From: Caryophanales bacterium UBA6877
GTDB lineage: Bacteria > Bacillota_I > Bacilli_A > RFN20 > CAG-826
DNA length: 41,523 nt
Direction: 5' to 3'
Assembly: GCA_002451465.1 (NCBI GenBank)
Contig: DKCJ01000018.1
Span: 9,748-51,270, forward strand
In this document: positions 1 to 7,684 of the stretch, piece by piece
Layout: each line of letters starts with the position of its first letter
Position numbering within the stretch: position 1 is the stretch's first letter
Notes under the pieces: generated by a model
The model's database searches: none
What the model saw: only the letters and a program-made list of their open reading frames with translations
What the model was told of the DNA's origin: nothing
Made by a program: the position numbers and the translations under genes

Positions 1-236
1 CCAATATACATACCAGGTCTTTTTCTAACAGCTTCAAGACCTTCAAGAACTTGAATATTAGAACTTGTATAATGAGCATCAGCTTTTTCTAATTCTTTTT
101 CGTCAATATTTTCAATAATTTCATCACTTAATCCACTAGAAAACCCATCATCTAAATTTTCTTCATTAGAATTACTATCTTTTTCTTCTTTTTCATTCTC
201 TTGAGAATCAATTTTAATCTCTTTGTCATTAATCAT
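1..236 (-). CDS. gyrB: DNA gyrase subunit B, 5' part (cut by window edge)
   Basis: This is the N-terminus of the ATPase subunit of DNA gyrase, which introduces negative supercoils ahead of the fork. The last visible residues (about 55-78) read HYTSSNIQVLEGLEAVRKRP then GMYIG, the invariant start of the GHKL ATPase domain of GyrB/ParE. Position downstream of recF supports GyrB over ParE. The ATG overlaps the recF TGA stop as ATGA, so the two are probably translationally coupled. Ahead of the conserved start lie about 50 residues rich in Glu, Asp, Ser and Asn; most GyrB proteins have only about ten there. About 78 codons are in the window and the rest runs off the left edge. Confidence 0.95.
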   Translation of the reverse strand, partial: MINDKEIKIDSQENEKEEKDSNSNEENLDDGFSSGLSDEIIENIDEKELEKADAHYTSSNIQVLEGLEAVRKRPGMYI

Positions 237-1312
237 ACATTCTCTCCTTCTTTAATTGTTGAATTTATAATTTCGTAATATTTAATATTTGGTCTATCAA
301 TTTTATAAGTTGAAGTAATAAAAACTTGTTTTAAAGTTATTAAGTAATTAATTAAACGTTTTTGATTTTCACTATCAAGCTCTGATAAAACATCATCTAA
401 TATAACAATTGGTTTATTATTATCTTCTTTAATTAATTCATATAGCGATAGTTTTAAAGCTAAAACACATATTCTATTTTCACCTTGCGAACCAAATTTA
501 GAAACGTCTTTTGAATTTAATAAAATTTTAAAATCTTCTTTATGTACACCAATACTTGTAACTTTTTTTAATAAATCGTATTCTTGAACTGAAGCGTACT
601 TTTTTAAGGCAATTTCTTCATAATTTTCATAATTATCAATAAAAGTATCATAGATAATATTAATATCATCACTTTTATCAGTTATTTTTTTATAAATATT
701 TTTAATTGATAAATTTAAATCTTCAAAATATTTTTTTCTAAATAAATATATTTTTTTAGATATTGATATCATTTGTTTAGTAATGACATCTAATAAATCA
801 AGATTTGGTTTTTCATCTTTTAAAACATCATTTCTTGAGTGAAGTAATTTTTCATAATTTATATATAAATCAAGATATGTTGTTGAAAATTTTGATATAG
901 CAATATTTAAAAATAATCTTCTTAAAGAGGGGGGATCCTTTAATAATAAAACATCTTTTGGAATAAAATAAATTGCATTTACAATCTTTGATAATTCACT
1001 AATTTTATGAATTTGTTTATTGTTTATAAAAATTTTTTTACCATCTTGAAGTAATCTAATTTCAATATTCTTTTTTATATCAGAATAAGAAATTTTTGCA
1101 CTAATTAAACCTTCATTAAATTTTCTATTAATTAAATCTTTATCTTTAAATGTCTTAAATGATCTTGCTAATGATAAAAAATAAATCGCTTCTACAAGAG
1201 ATGTTTTACCACTTGCGTTTGGTCCGTATAAAAAATTTATCCCATCTGAAAAATTTATTTTTAAATTATCATAACAACGAATGTTTTTTAAAAATAATTC
1301 TTCAACTATCAT
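233..1312 (-). CDS. recF: DNA replication and repair protein RecF
   Basis: RecF is an SMC-like ATPase that helps load RecA at gaps with RecO and RecR. The 359-residue protein has the usual length. The Walker A motif GPNASGKTS lies near residue 30, and the C-terminal part carries an ABC-type signature region and Walker B (VILDDVLSELD). The start ATG overlaps the TGA stop of yaaA as ATGA, and its own TGA overlaps the gyrB start in the same way, so yaaA-recF-gyrB look like one translationally coupled unit. Order and strand match the Firmicutes origin cluster. No damage or frameshift is seen. Confidence 0.96.
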   Translation of the reverse strand: MIVEELFLKNIRCYDNLKINFSDGINFLYGPNASGKTSLVEAIYFLSLARSFKTFKDKDLINRKFNEGLISAKISYSDIKKNIEIRLLQDGKKIFINNKQIHKISELSKIVNAIYFIPKDVLLLKDPPSLRRLFLNIAISKFSTTYLDLYINYEKLLHSRNDVLKDEKPNLDLLDVITKQMISISKKIYLFRKKYFEDLNLSIKNIYKKITDKSDDINIIYDTFIDNYENYEEIALKKYASVQEYDLLKKVTSIGVHKEDFKILLNSKDVSKFGSQGENRICVLALKLSLYELIKEDNNKPIVILDDVLSELDSENQKRLINYLITLKQVFITSTYKIDRPNIKYYEIINSTIKEGENV

Positions 1313-1536
1313 CTAACTATTTCAAAAAACAATTTATCATCAATGTTTATTTTATAACCAGGATAAAGTTTTTTGCCCCTTTGTTTATTTCCTTCATCAT
1401 TAACTTTTATGAGATGCTCATTAATAAAACTTTTAGCTAAAGAACCTTCACTAATAATATTTTGGTATTTTAAAAATTGACCAAGAGTAATGTATTCAGT
1501 AGTTATTTTAACGTTTATAAAATGTGTCTCACTCAT
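1309..1536 (-). CDS. yaaA: S4-domain RNA-binding protein YaaA
   Basis: A 75-residue protein with an S4-type RNA-binding fold (residues about 14-72: LGQFLKYQNIISEG, then FINEHLIKVND). It sits exactly where the small S4 protein YaaA is found between dnaN and recF in Firmicutes. A role in ribosome assembly is known or suspected for the family, but nothing in the sequence specifies a target. Its Shine-Dalgarno AAAGGAG forms one arm of an 11-bp inverted repeat (1545-1571), so its translation could be limited by RNA folding. The stop overlaps the recF start. Confidence 0.9.
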   Translation of the reverse strand: MSETHFINVKITTEYITLGQFLKYQNIISEGSLAKSFINEHLIKVNDEGNKQRGKKLYPGYKINIDDKLFFEIVR

Positions 1537-1544
1537 AAAAAAAT

Positions 1545-1571
1545 CTCCTTTAATATTATATATTAAAGGAG
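1545..1571 (-). promoter_or_regulatory. Hairpin covering the yaaA ribosome binding site
   Basis: The arms CTCCTTTAATA and TATTAAAGGAG are perfect 11-bp reverse complements with a 5-nt spacer. In the minus-strand transcript the second arm contains the AAAGGAG of yaaA, followed by ATTTTTTT and the ATG. The element therefore looks like both a Shine-Dalgarno-sequestering hairpin and a weak intrinsic terminator between dnaN and yaaA-recF-gyrB. The inverted repeat is seen directly; regulation is inferred. Confidence 0.7.
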
Positions 1572-1633
1572 GCTAATTTTAAAGATTTTTCATAAATTTA
1601 TATATATGTATACGGGGACTTAAAAAATACTCT

Positions 1634-2755
1634 CTAATACGTTCTTACAGGCGTTATAACTTGTACTAAATTTGGATCGTTTTTATTAGTTACAACAAAA
1701 GGTTTCATTTCACCAACAAAAGAGAGAGTTACATCTTCAGATTTTAAAGCTCTAATTGCACTTGTAACAAAATTAGCTCTAAAACTAATTTCAAGTCTTT
1801 CACCTTCATATTTAAAAACATTTAATTTTTCAACAGCACTACCCATAGCTTGTGATTTACTTGAAATTTCAACTGAATTTTCGGTCATAATTAATTTAAC
1901 AACACTTTCATTTTCTTGACTGATTAATGATACTCTTTCAATTGCTCCTAAAAATTCACTAGCATTAACATCTAGTATATAAAAATAATTTTTAGGAATT
2001 AAATTTTTAATACTTGGATAATCACCACTTGTTAAACGAGAAATTATTAAACAATTTTTAAGCTCAATAAGTACTTTTTTATCTGAAATATATAAATTAA
2101 TAAATTCTTCATCAGTTATTGATTTAAGAGCTTCAAGTAAAGTTTTTGATGGTATATTTGCATTGAATTTATTTTCAATATCGATACTTAAATTTTTAGT
2201 AGCAAGTCTTGCGCCATCTGTAGCGGTCATGGTTAAAGAATTATTCTCGCCATAAAAATTAATAGCAGTTAAAATTGGACGTGTTTCTTTTACTGCAACA
2301 GCAAAAGCAACTTCGTTAATAGAATTAATAAATTTATCTTTTGTAAATTTAACAATAGTTCCATTTTTAGAAAAATCAATATCTGTATATTCTTCAACAT
2401 TAACAGTATTTAATTTAAAAATTGATTTTCCATTTGAAATTTTAGCAACACTATTATCGATTAATTCAAAATATAATTCAGTACCATCAATTTTTCTTGC
2501 AATATCAGAAAGAATTTTTGCGTTAATTAAACATCCACCAGGTTTTACATCACGAATAATTTCTCGATCACCTTTAAAAAGTGGAATATTTTGTGTAATA
2601 GATAAATCACCATTACTTCCAGTTAAATTAAGACCAACATTATCTAATACAAGTTTAACATTAGTAAGTATTGGATTTATGTTTTTAGGTTGAATAATTT
2701 TAGTTATGTTTAGTAATGATTTAACAAATTCATCTTTATTAATAGTAAATTTCAT
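1634..2755 (-). CDS. dnaN: DNA polymerase III beta subunit (sliding clamp)
   Basis: DnaN forms the ring-shaped dimeric clamp that tethers DNA polymerase III and other repair enzymes to DNA. The 373-residue length and the ends of the protein fit the family: the N-terminus MKFTINKDEFVKSLLNI, an internal AINFYGENNSLTMTATDG, and the C-terminal VQVITPVRTY. Three repeated clamp domains of about 120 residues are expected and fit the length. The RBS AAAGGAG is about 11 nt before the ATG. It lies directly after dnaA; the gap between them holds origin elements (2790-2823). A hairpin separates it from yaaA. Confidence 0.97.
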   Translation of the reverse strand: MKFTINKDEFVKSLLNITKIIQPKNINPILTNVKLVLDNVGLNLTGSNGDLSITQNIPLFKGDREIIRDVKPGGCLINAKILSDIARKIDGTELYFELIDNSVAKISNGKSIFKLNTVNVEEYTDIDFSKNGTIVKFTKDKFINSINEVAFAVAVKETRPILTAINFYGENNSLTMTATDGARLATKNLSIDIENKFNANIPSKTLLEALKSITDEEFINLYISDKKVLIELKNCLIISRLTSGDYPSIKNLIPKNYFYILDVNASEFLGAIERVSLISQENESVVKLIMTENSVEISSKSQAMGSAVEKLNVFKYEGERLEISFRANFVTSAIRALKSEDVTLSFVGEMKPFVVTNKNDPNLVQVITPVRTY

Positions 2756-2789
2756 ATATTTAATTTCTCCTTTATTTCTATATATTTAT

Positions 2790-2823
2790 TAATAATAATA
2801 AGCGCTGTGGAAAGTGTGGATAA
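2790..2823 (-). other. oriC: Origin unwinding element: DnaA boxes, GC cluster, DnaA trios
   Basis: Read on the minus strand this stretch is TTATCCACA (perfect DnaA box, 2815-2823), CTTTCCACA (second box, directly abutting, 2806-2814), GCGC (2802-2805), then four tandem TTA triplets (2790-2801) running into AT-rich DNA. Two boxes, a GC-rich cluster and triplets of the TTA/CTA type are the layout described for the Bacillus basal unwinding system, where DnaA is loaded from the boxes onto one strand. The position between dnaA and dnaN also matches the B. subtilis unwinding site. The pattern is seen directly; the function is by analogy. Confidence 0.85.
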
Positions 2824-2861
2824 CTTTTTAGAATATTCATAATTTTTGATTTTTTATATAT

Positions 2862-4229
2862 TTATGAACCAATTCTCTTCTTTAATTCACTAATTGCGAC
2901 TTTTGTTTGCTGGTCAGTTTTCAACATTTCATTAACTTTTTCTAAACTATGCATAATGGTTGTGTGGTCTCTACCTGAGAATATTGTACCAATTTGTTTG
3001 AGTGGCAAATTAAGCATTGTTCTTATTAGGTAGATTGCAATATGTCTTGCATATACAATTTGACCGGTTTTTATTTTACCAGTTATTTGGGAAACACTTA
3101 AGTTATAATAACTTCCAACAATATTTAGAATTTTTTGGCTATTAACTTTTGATTTTGAATCTCTAATATCAATTAAAGGTTGTAAAGCATCAAGAGCAAG
3201 ATTTAAGTCTATATATTGGGCATGGTTTATATTGGCGTAAAATACTAGACGATTTAACGCACCTTCTAAATCTCTTATTGAATTTTTAAATTTATCAGCT
3301 AATAAAAAGATAACATCATCACTAAACATTGAAAGTTTAAGATCAGCTCCAATTATTTTCTTTTTTAAAATATCAACGCACATATCAGTTGTTGGTTTTA
3401 AAATAGAAATTTGTAAACCACTAGCAAATCTAGTTTGAAGACGAGGATCTAATTCTTGTAATTCGCTTGGCGAACGATCACTTGTAAGAACAATTTGTTT
3501 TTTGTTGGCTTTCATATGTTCAAAAATATTAAAAAAGAATTCTTCTGTTGATTTTTTATTTTGAAAAAATTGAATATCATCAACCAATAAAACATCAAAA
3601 CTTTTAATGTAATTTCTAAAAGCATCACTATCTTCTTGATTATGTATGGATTGTTGATATTCTTCAAATAAATTTTGACTCGAACAATATAATATTTTTT
3701 TAGTTGAATTTTGTTCTTTTATATAATTGCCAATAGCATTCAACAAATGAGTTTTTCCTAAACCTGATTGGCTATAGATAAATAAAGGATTATAAATATC
3801 ACCAGGATTGGATGCAACTATTAAACAAGCTTGACTTGCTTCTTTATTTGAAGAACCAACTACAAAATTATCAAAAGTGTAATTTGGTGAAATTTCACAA
3901 TTTTGAAGAAATTTAGGTTTACTTTTTAAAATAATTTTATCAAGGTTTTGATTTTTTAAATCAGCTTCATTAACAAATGTTATTTCAAAATTAGTACCAG
4001 TTAAATCATCAACCGTATTATCAACGAGATCTTTATATTTATCATGTAAAATTGTAGACGTTAAGCTTGAATTACACGCTACAATCATTTCTTTTCCATT
4101 TATAGAGTGAATATATGAGTCTTTAAAGAAAGCATTAAATATACGATCATCATTAATTTTTTTTGAAAGTATATCTAATGTTTTACTCCATAAAGATGTT
4201 AGTTGTGTCAATGTATTTGTGTTCATATA
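2862..4229 (-). CDS. dnaA: Chromosomal replication initiator protein DnaA
   Basis: DnaA is the AAA+ initiator that binds DnaA boxes and opens the origin. Domain I is at the N-terminus (TLTQLTSLWSKTLDIL). The Walker A motif SGLGKTHL is near residue 155, Walker B (VLLVDDIQFF) follows, and the C-terminal helix-turn-helix signature GRDHTTIMHSLEKV binds the box. I chose the ATG at 4229 (455 aa) because the likely -10 element lies around 4252-4257. An in-frame TTG at 4250 would add seven residues but would fall at or before the transcript start. No strong Shine-Dalgarno precedes either start. A DnaA box inside the promoter suggests self-control. Confidence 0.97.
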   Translation of the reverse strand, partial: YMNTNTLTQLTSLWSKTLDILSKKINDDRIFNAFFKDSYIHSINGKEMIVACNSSLTSTILHDKYKDLVDNTVDDLTGTNFEITFVNEADLKNQNLDKIILKSKPKFLQNCEISPNYTFDNFVVGSSNKEASQACLIVASNPGDIYNPLFIYSQSGLGKTHLLNAIGNYIKEQNSTKKILYCSSQNLFEEYQQSIHNQEDSDAFRNYIKSFDVLLVDDIQFFQNKKSTEEFFFNIFEHMKANKKQIVLTSDRSPSELQELDPRLQTRFASGLQISILKPTTDMCVDILKKKIIGADLKLSMFSDDVIFLLADKFKNSIRDLEGALNRLVFYANINHAQYIDLNLALDALQPLIDIRDSKSKVNSQKILNIVGSYYNLSVSQITGKIKTGQIVYARHIAIYLIRTMLNLPLKQIGTIFSGRDHTTIMHSLEKVNEMLKTDQQTKVAISELKKRIGS

Positions 4230-4251
4230 CTTGTCTTTTTTTAGTATCAAT

Positions 4252-4279
4252 AATATAGCATATCCACATAAAAATTAAA
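4252..4279 (-). promoter_or_regulatory. Candidate dnaA promoter with a DnaA box in the spacer
   Basis: On the minus strand there is TTTAAT (-35-like, 4274-4279), a 16-bp spacer and TATATT (-10, 4252-4257). A near-consensus DnaA box (ATATCCACA on plus, 4260-4268) fills the middle of the spacer, so bound DnaA would cover the promoter. Autoregulation by DnaA is known in many bacteria. The -35 match is weak. Confidence 0.5.
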
Positions 4280-4453
4280 GAGAAAACTTACAATTTTTTA
4301 GTTTTCCACATTTTTAATTAAAATAAGTACGATTTTATGGGCATTTTTAATAGAAAAAATTAGTAAAATGTGGATAACTATGTGGAAAACTTATACACTG
4401 TTGAAAGTGTGGAATAGTCAAAAAGTTTTCAACTTTTGTTGATTTTGTTCACA
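4260..4453. other. oriC: Upstream oriC region with a DnaA-box cluster
   Basis: The 515-bp gap between dnaA and rpmH holds no gene. It contains DnaA-box matches to TTATCCACA: ATATCCACA 4260-4268 (plus), TTTTCCACA 4302-4310 (plus), a perfect box 4369-4377 (minus), TTTTCCACA 4381-4389 (minus), TTATACACT 4391-4399 (plus, one mismatch to TTATNCACA), TATTCCACA 4408-4416 (minus) and a weak TTGTTCACA 4445-4453. The surrounding DNA is very AT-rich, and the genes on both sides are transcribed away from it. Together with the element at 2790-2823 this suggests a bipartite origin as in Bacillus. From about 4454 to 4581 I see only AT-rich sequence. Confidence 0.88.
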
Positions 4454-4581
4454 TAAGAAATATTATGATACAGACTAACTAAAAGTAACTTTTCAACCAA
4501 ATTAATTTTGCGATTTCGACACAAATGTGAATTAAAATTTTTTTGGAAAAATAAAATATTTATGAGTAAATCAAAGAATAA

Positions 4582-4611
4582 TTGACTTATATGTATAAAT
4601 ACATATATAAT
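4582..4611 (+). promoter_or_regulatory. rpmH promoter with a palindromic spacer
   Basis: There is a -35 TTGACT (4582-4587), an 18-bp spacer and a perfect -10 TATAAT (4606-4611). The spacer is almost wholly a palindrome: TATATGTAT, AA, ATACATATA (4588-4607), overlapping the first bases of the -10. It would start a leader of about 125 nt before the L34 start codon. The promoter match is strong. An operator role for the palindrome is only inferred, since AT-rich repeats also arise by chance. Confidence 0.8.
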
Positions 4612-4744
4612 TTATCAGCATAGTTTTGTCCGCTCATATGACGTTAAACTTGGAGCACTGAAAGGAAGTATCAAAGAAAACTGAGTAAGGTAAGTTAAGA
4701 GAAGGGTAATACTTTCCCCTCTTTGTAAAGAAAAGGAGTATATT

Positions 4745-4885
4745 ATGAAAAGAACATATCAACCAAGTAAATTACATAAAATGAGAGTTCATGGTTTCAG
4801 AGCTAGAATGTCAACTGGTACTGGTAGAAAAGTATTAGCTGCTCGTAGAAGAAAAGGAAGAAAGCAATTAGTAGTTTCTTTATAG
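4745..4885 (+). CDS. rpmH: 50S ribosomal protein L34
   Basis: A 46-residue, very basic protein: MKRTYQPSKLHKMRVHGFRA at the start and RRRKGRKQLVVSL at the end, a near-complete match to bacterial L34, which sits in the large subunit near the exit tunnel. The RBS AAAGGAG lies 7 nt or so before the ATG. It heads the rpmH-rnpA-yidC-jag-mnmE cluster typical of the origin region; rnpA starts only 8 nt after its stop. A leader of about 125 nt with two alternative hairpins precedes it. Confidence 0.97.
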   Translation: MKRTYQPSKLHKMRVHGFRARMSTGTGRKVLAARRRKGRKQLVVSL

Positions 4886-4893
4886 TTTTTTGA

Positions 4894-5232
4894 ATGAAGA
4901 AAATTAACCGTGTTAAAAAATATCAGGAATTCCAGGAGATATTAAATAAACATGTTTTTTTAAAAGATAACTTATTTAAAGTTTATTTTAGGAAAAACGA
5001 ATACGGTTTTGAACGCTATGGCCTTCTTGTTACTAAGAAAAATGGAATTGCAGTAATAAGAAATAAAATAAAACGACAAGTTAGAACAATAATTGATAAA
5101 GTTAGTGATTATTCAAAATCATTAGATGTAATTGTTGTAGTATCAAAACGATATGATGTTAATCAATTTATAGAAAACGAAAAAGAATTAACCACACTTC
5201 TATCAAAAATTAGGAGCGAGTATGATAAATAA
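4894..5232 (+). CDS. rnpA: Ribonuclease P protein component
   Basis: The protein subunit of RNase P, which binds the catalytic RNA and helps cut the 5' leader from pre-tRNA. It has 112 residues, the usual size. The family signature RNKIKRQVR lies near residue 56, after KKNGIAVI; the N-terminus (NRVKKYQEFQEIL) is also typical. It follows rpmH by 8 nt with no clear Shine-Dalgarno, suggesting coupling. Its last codons overlap the start of yidC by 11 nt. Confidence 0.95.
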   Translation: MKKINRVKKYQEFQEILNKHVFLKDNLFKVYFRKNEYGFERYGLLVTKKNGIAVIRNKIKRQVRTIIDKVSDYSKSLDVIVVVSKRYDVNQFIENEKELTTLLSKIRSEYDK

Positions 5233-6991
5233 AAATAAAAAAATTATTGGGGGAATTGCTATTGCATTTACTCTAGGTTTGCTTACAGCTTGTAACTCGT
5301 TTTGTAATGAACAAGATTCTAGTAGTTATCGATATGGATATGATTCGATGAATACTAGTTTTTTTGATACAAAAAACGACGCACTTACTTATGCAAATTC
5401 ATTAATTGATGATAAATACGAAAAAATAACTGAAAATTCAAGTTTTGCTTATTCAATAGATGAAAATGGCGAAAAAACATATTTTATAAGTGAAGAAAAA
5501 GTTTTTGATGGCAATGGAAGTATGTATTATATCCATCCTTGTACATTATCTATTCCATCCATAGAAAAGGACGATGAAGGTAATGCAAAAAGTACTTTAA
5601 ATATTACTTTTAGCAAAAATTCATTTATTCAATCTTTAGAAACTACTGCTACATCTAAGTATATTAACCTTCCATTTAGTGGTTTTTATGAAGAAATTGA
5701 TTTAAAAACTATTGATTTAGCATTAAATCAAGCTAAAAAAGTAAATGATAAGAATTATAAAGATTTAAATAAGGAAGATTTAACTTTCAAAACTTTATAT
5801 GGGTATTCATTTGATCAATATCTAACTTATAAAAAAGATACTTCTAATAGCGAGTTATTAAAAACCATGCTAGAAGGTGGAAAAGATAACATTGGTAGAG
5901 ATAATTCTTTACTTGTTAAATATGGATATTTAAAGTTTTATAATGAAGATAATTTAAATGATCCATTTGTTTACTTAAAGAAATGGAATAACGAAATTAT
6001 TCAAGAAAAAGGTGCAAATTTTGCTATGAATAGTGATTTCTTGTATCTTTACGAAACAACATTGACTCAAAAAGTTTCACAAATTAAAACTTGTATTTCA
6101 ATTGATGAAGATTTATATGGACATATTTCAACTGATCCATTAAATGAAACAGTTTATATTACAAATAAAGGTGAAGGTGGATTCTTTAAAAATTGGGGAA
6201 AAGCTTTCCAAGAACACGGATTTTTAGAAGGTTTACTTGTTTATCCAATTGGTTATGGAGTCGAATTTTTATCTCACTCCTTTGGTCTTAATGGTTGGGG
6301 ACAAATTTGGGCTGTCTTAATTATGACAATAATTGTTAGATCATTATTTATGTTGGTTACTTTGCCATCAACAATTTCTCAACAAAAAATGACTTTCTTA
6401 CAACCTGAAATTGCTAAATTACAAGCAAAATATCCAAATTCAACAACTAATCAATATGAAAAACAAAGAATGGCACAAGCTCAAATGGCTCTATATAAGA
6501 AACATAAAGTTCATCCATTCTTATCAATTTTAGTAATTATTATTCAATTCCCATTATTTATTTGTGTTTGGAATGCCCTTACAGGAGCAGCTTCTTTATC
6601 AAGAGATAGTGTTTTGGGATTATATTTAAGTGATACAATCTGGTCTACATTAACAAATAGTGCTGGTTGGCCAGCATTACCTGGTTGGTGGACTGCACTT
6701 GTTTTAATTATATTAATGTCTGGTGCACAAATTCTTGCTATGATGATTCCTCAATGGATTAATAAAAAACGTTTAAAAGCAATGCCAAAATTAGGCGTTA
6801 ATAAAGCTCAGAGTGATAGTCAAAAACAAATGAAGATGATGAGCTGGGTTATGACTGCTGTTGTTATTATTATGGGCTTTACATTACCATCAGCTATGGG
6901 TGTTTATTGGTTTGCAGGAGCTATTTTCTCAATTCTTCAAACCTTAATTACACAACTTATAATGAATAGAAAAAAGAAAGAAGTTAAATAA
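5222..6991 (+). CDS. yidC: Membrane protein insertase YidC with a large ectodomain
   Basis: YidC (Oxa1/SpoIIIJ family) inserts membrane proteins alone or with SecYEG. Residues 1-24 form a lipoprotein signal peptide ending in the lipobox LTAC, so Cys24 should be lipidated, as in Gram-positive YidC. The insertase core starts near residue 330 (FLEGLLVYPIGYG) and has five hydrophobic segments, with the groove arginine in TIIVRSLF (about R373) and the cytosolic hairpin (QPEIAKLQAKYP). Total length is 589 residues, against about 260 in Bacillus. The extra roughly 300 residues between the lipid anchor and the core are hydrophilic, rich in Asn, Asp, Lys and Tyr, and not recognised. The RBS AGGAG lies inside rnpA. 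A basic tail (NRKKKEVK) ends the protein. Confidence 0.93.
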   Translation: MINKNKKIIGGIAIAFTLGLLTACNSFCNEQDSSSYRYGYDSMNTSFFDTKNDALTYANSLIDDKYEKITENSSFAYSIDENGEKTYFISEEKVFDGNGSMYYIHPCTLSIPSIEKDDEGNAKSTLNITFSKNSFIQSLETTATSKYINLPFSGFYEEIDLKTIDLALNQAKKVNDKNYKDLNKEDLTFKTLYGYSFDQYLTYKKDTSNSELLKTMLEGGKDNIGRDNSLLVKYGYLKFYNEDNLNDPFVYLKKWNNEIIQEKGANFAMNSDFLYLYETTLTQKVSQIKTCISIDEDLYGHISTDPLNETVYITNKGEGGFFKNWGKAFQEHGFLEGLLVYPIGYGVEFLSHSFGLNGWGQIWAVLIMTIIVRSLFMLVTLPSTISQQKMTFLQPEIAKLQAKYPNSTTNQYEKQRMAQAQMALYKKHKVHPFLSILVIIIQFPLFICVWNALTGAASLSRDSVLGLYLSDTIWSTLTNSAGWPALPGWWTALVLIILMSGAQILAMMIPQWINKKRLKAMPKLGVNKAQSDSQKQMKMMSWVMTAVVIIMGFTLPSAMGVYWFAGAIFSILQTLITQLIMNRKKKEVK

Positions 6992-6992
6992 T

Positions 6993-7670
6993 ATGAAATT
7001 ATACACTGCTAAAAACTTAGAACTTGCTCTTGAAGAGGCGAGTAAAGATTTAAATATACCTGCTGAATCGCTCTTATACAATGTAGTAGAGGAAAAAAGA
7101 ACATTATTTTCTAAGAAAATTACTATTAGTATCAGTGAGATGAGTGATGTTGTAGAATATGCTGAAAATTATATTAAAGATATTATCCACAAATTAGGTT
7201 TAGATGTTAGCCTTAAATCTTTATATCAAAGTGAGATTATTAAGATTTTAATTGAAACTAATCATAATTCATTGTTGATTGGCAGAAATGGCGAAACATT
7301 ACAAGCCTTAAATGAATTAACTAAATTAGCTGTTAGCGCAAAATTTAAGAAGAAAATTAGAATTTTATTAGATATTGGTGAATATAAAGACAAAAAATAT
7401 TCTAGAGTTGTATATTTAGCTAAGAAAACCGCTCGTGAAGTTCAAAAAACACATATCGATGTTAAACTTGATCCAATGACACCAGATGAACGTAAAAAAG
7501 TTCATAATGCTTTATCAACTTTTAGAAATATTAAAACTGAGTCTGTCGGCGATGGAAAAGATAGAGCTATTGTTATTAAATATGTTGCTAATACACAAAA
7601 TGTAGCTGCAAAAGAGACCACTACTGCTTCAGAAACTTCTACAAACGAAGTTAAAGAAGAAACTAAATAA
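6993..7670 (+). CDS. jag: RNA-binding protein Jag (KhpB)
   Basis: Jag/KhpB is a cytosolic RNA-binding protein, usually encoded next to yidC, linked to cell-division control in Gram-positives. The 225 residues hold a Jag_N domain (1-50, LYTAKNLELALEEASKDLNI), a KH domain with LIGRNGETLQALNEL near residue 96, and an R3H domain in which RKKVH gives the R-x3-H motif. A low-complexity tail rich in Thr and Glu ends the protein. It starts 1 nt after the yidC stop. Confidence 0.93.
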   Translation: MKLYTAKNLELALEEASKDLNIPAESLLYNVVEEKRTLFSKKITISISEMSDVVEYAENYIKDIIHKLGLDVSLKSLYQSEIIKILIETNHNSLLIGRNGETLQALNELTKLAVSAKFKKKIRILLDIGEYKDKKYSRVVYLAKKTAREVQKTHIDVKLDPMTPDERKKVHNALSTFRNIKTESVGDGKDRAIVIKYVANTQNVAAKETTTASETSTNEVKEETK

Positions 7671-7684
7671 AGAAATTTTAAACT

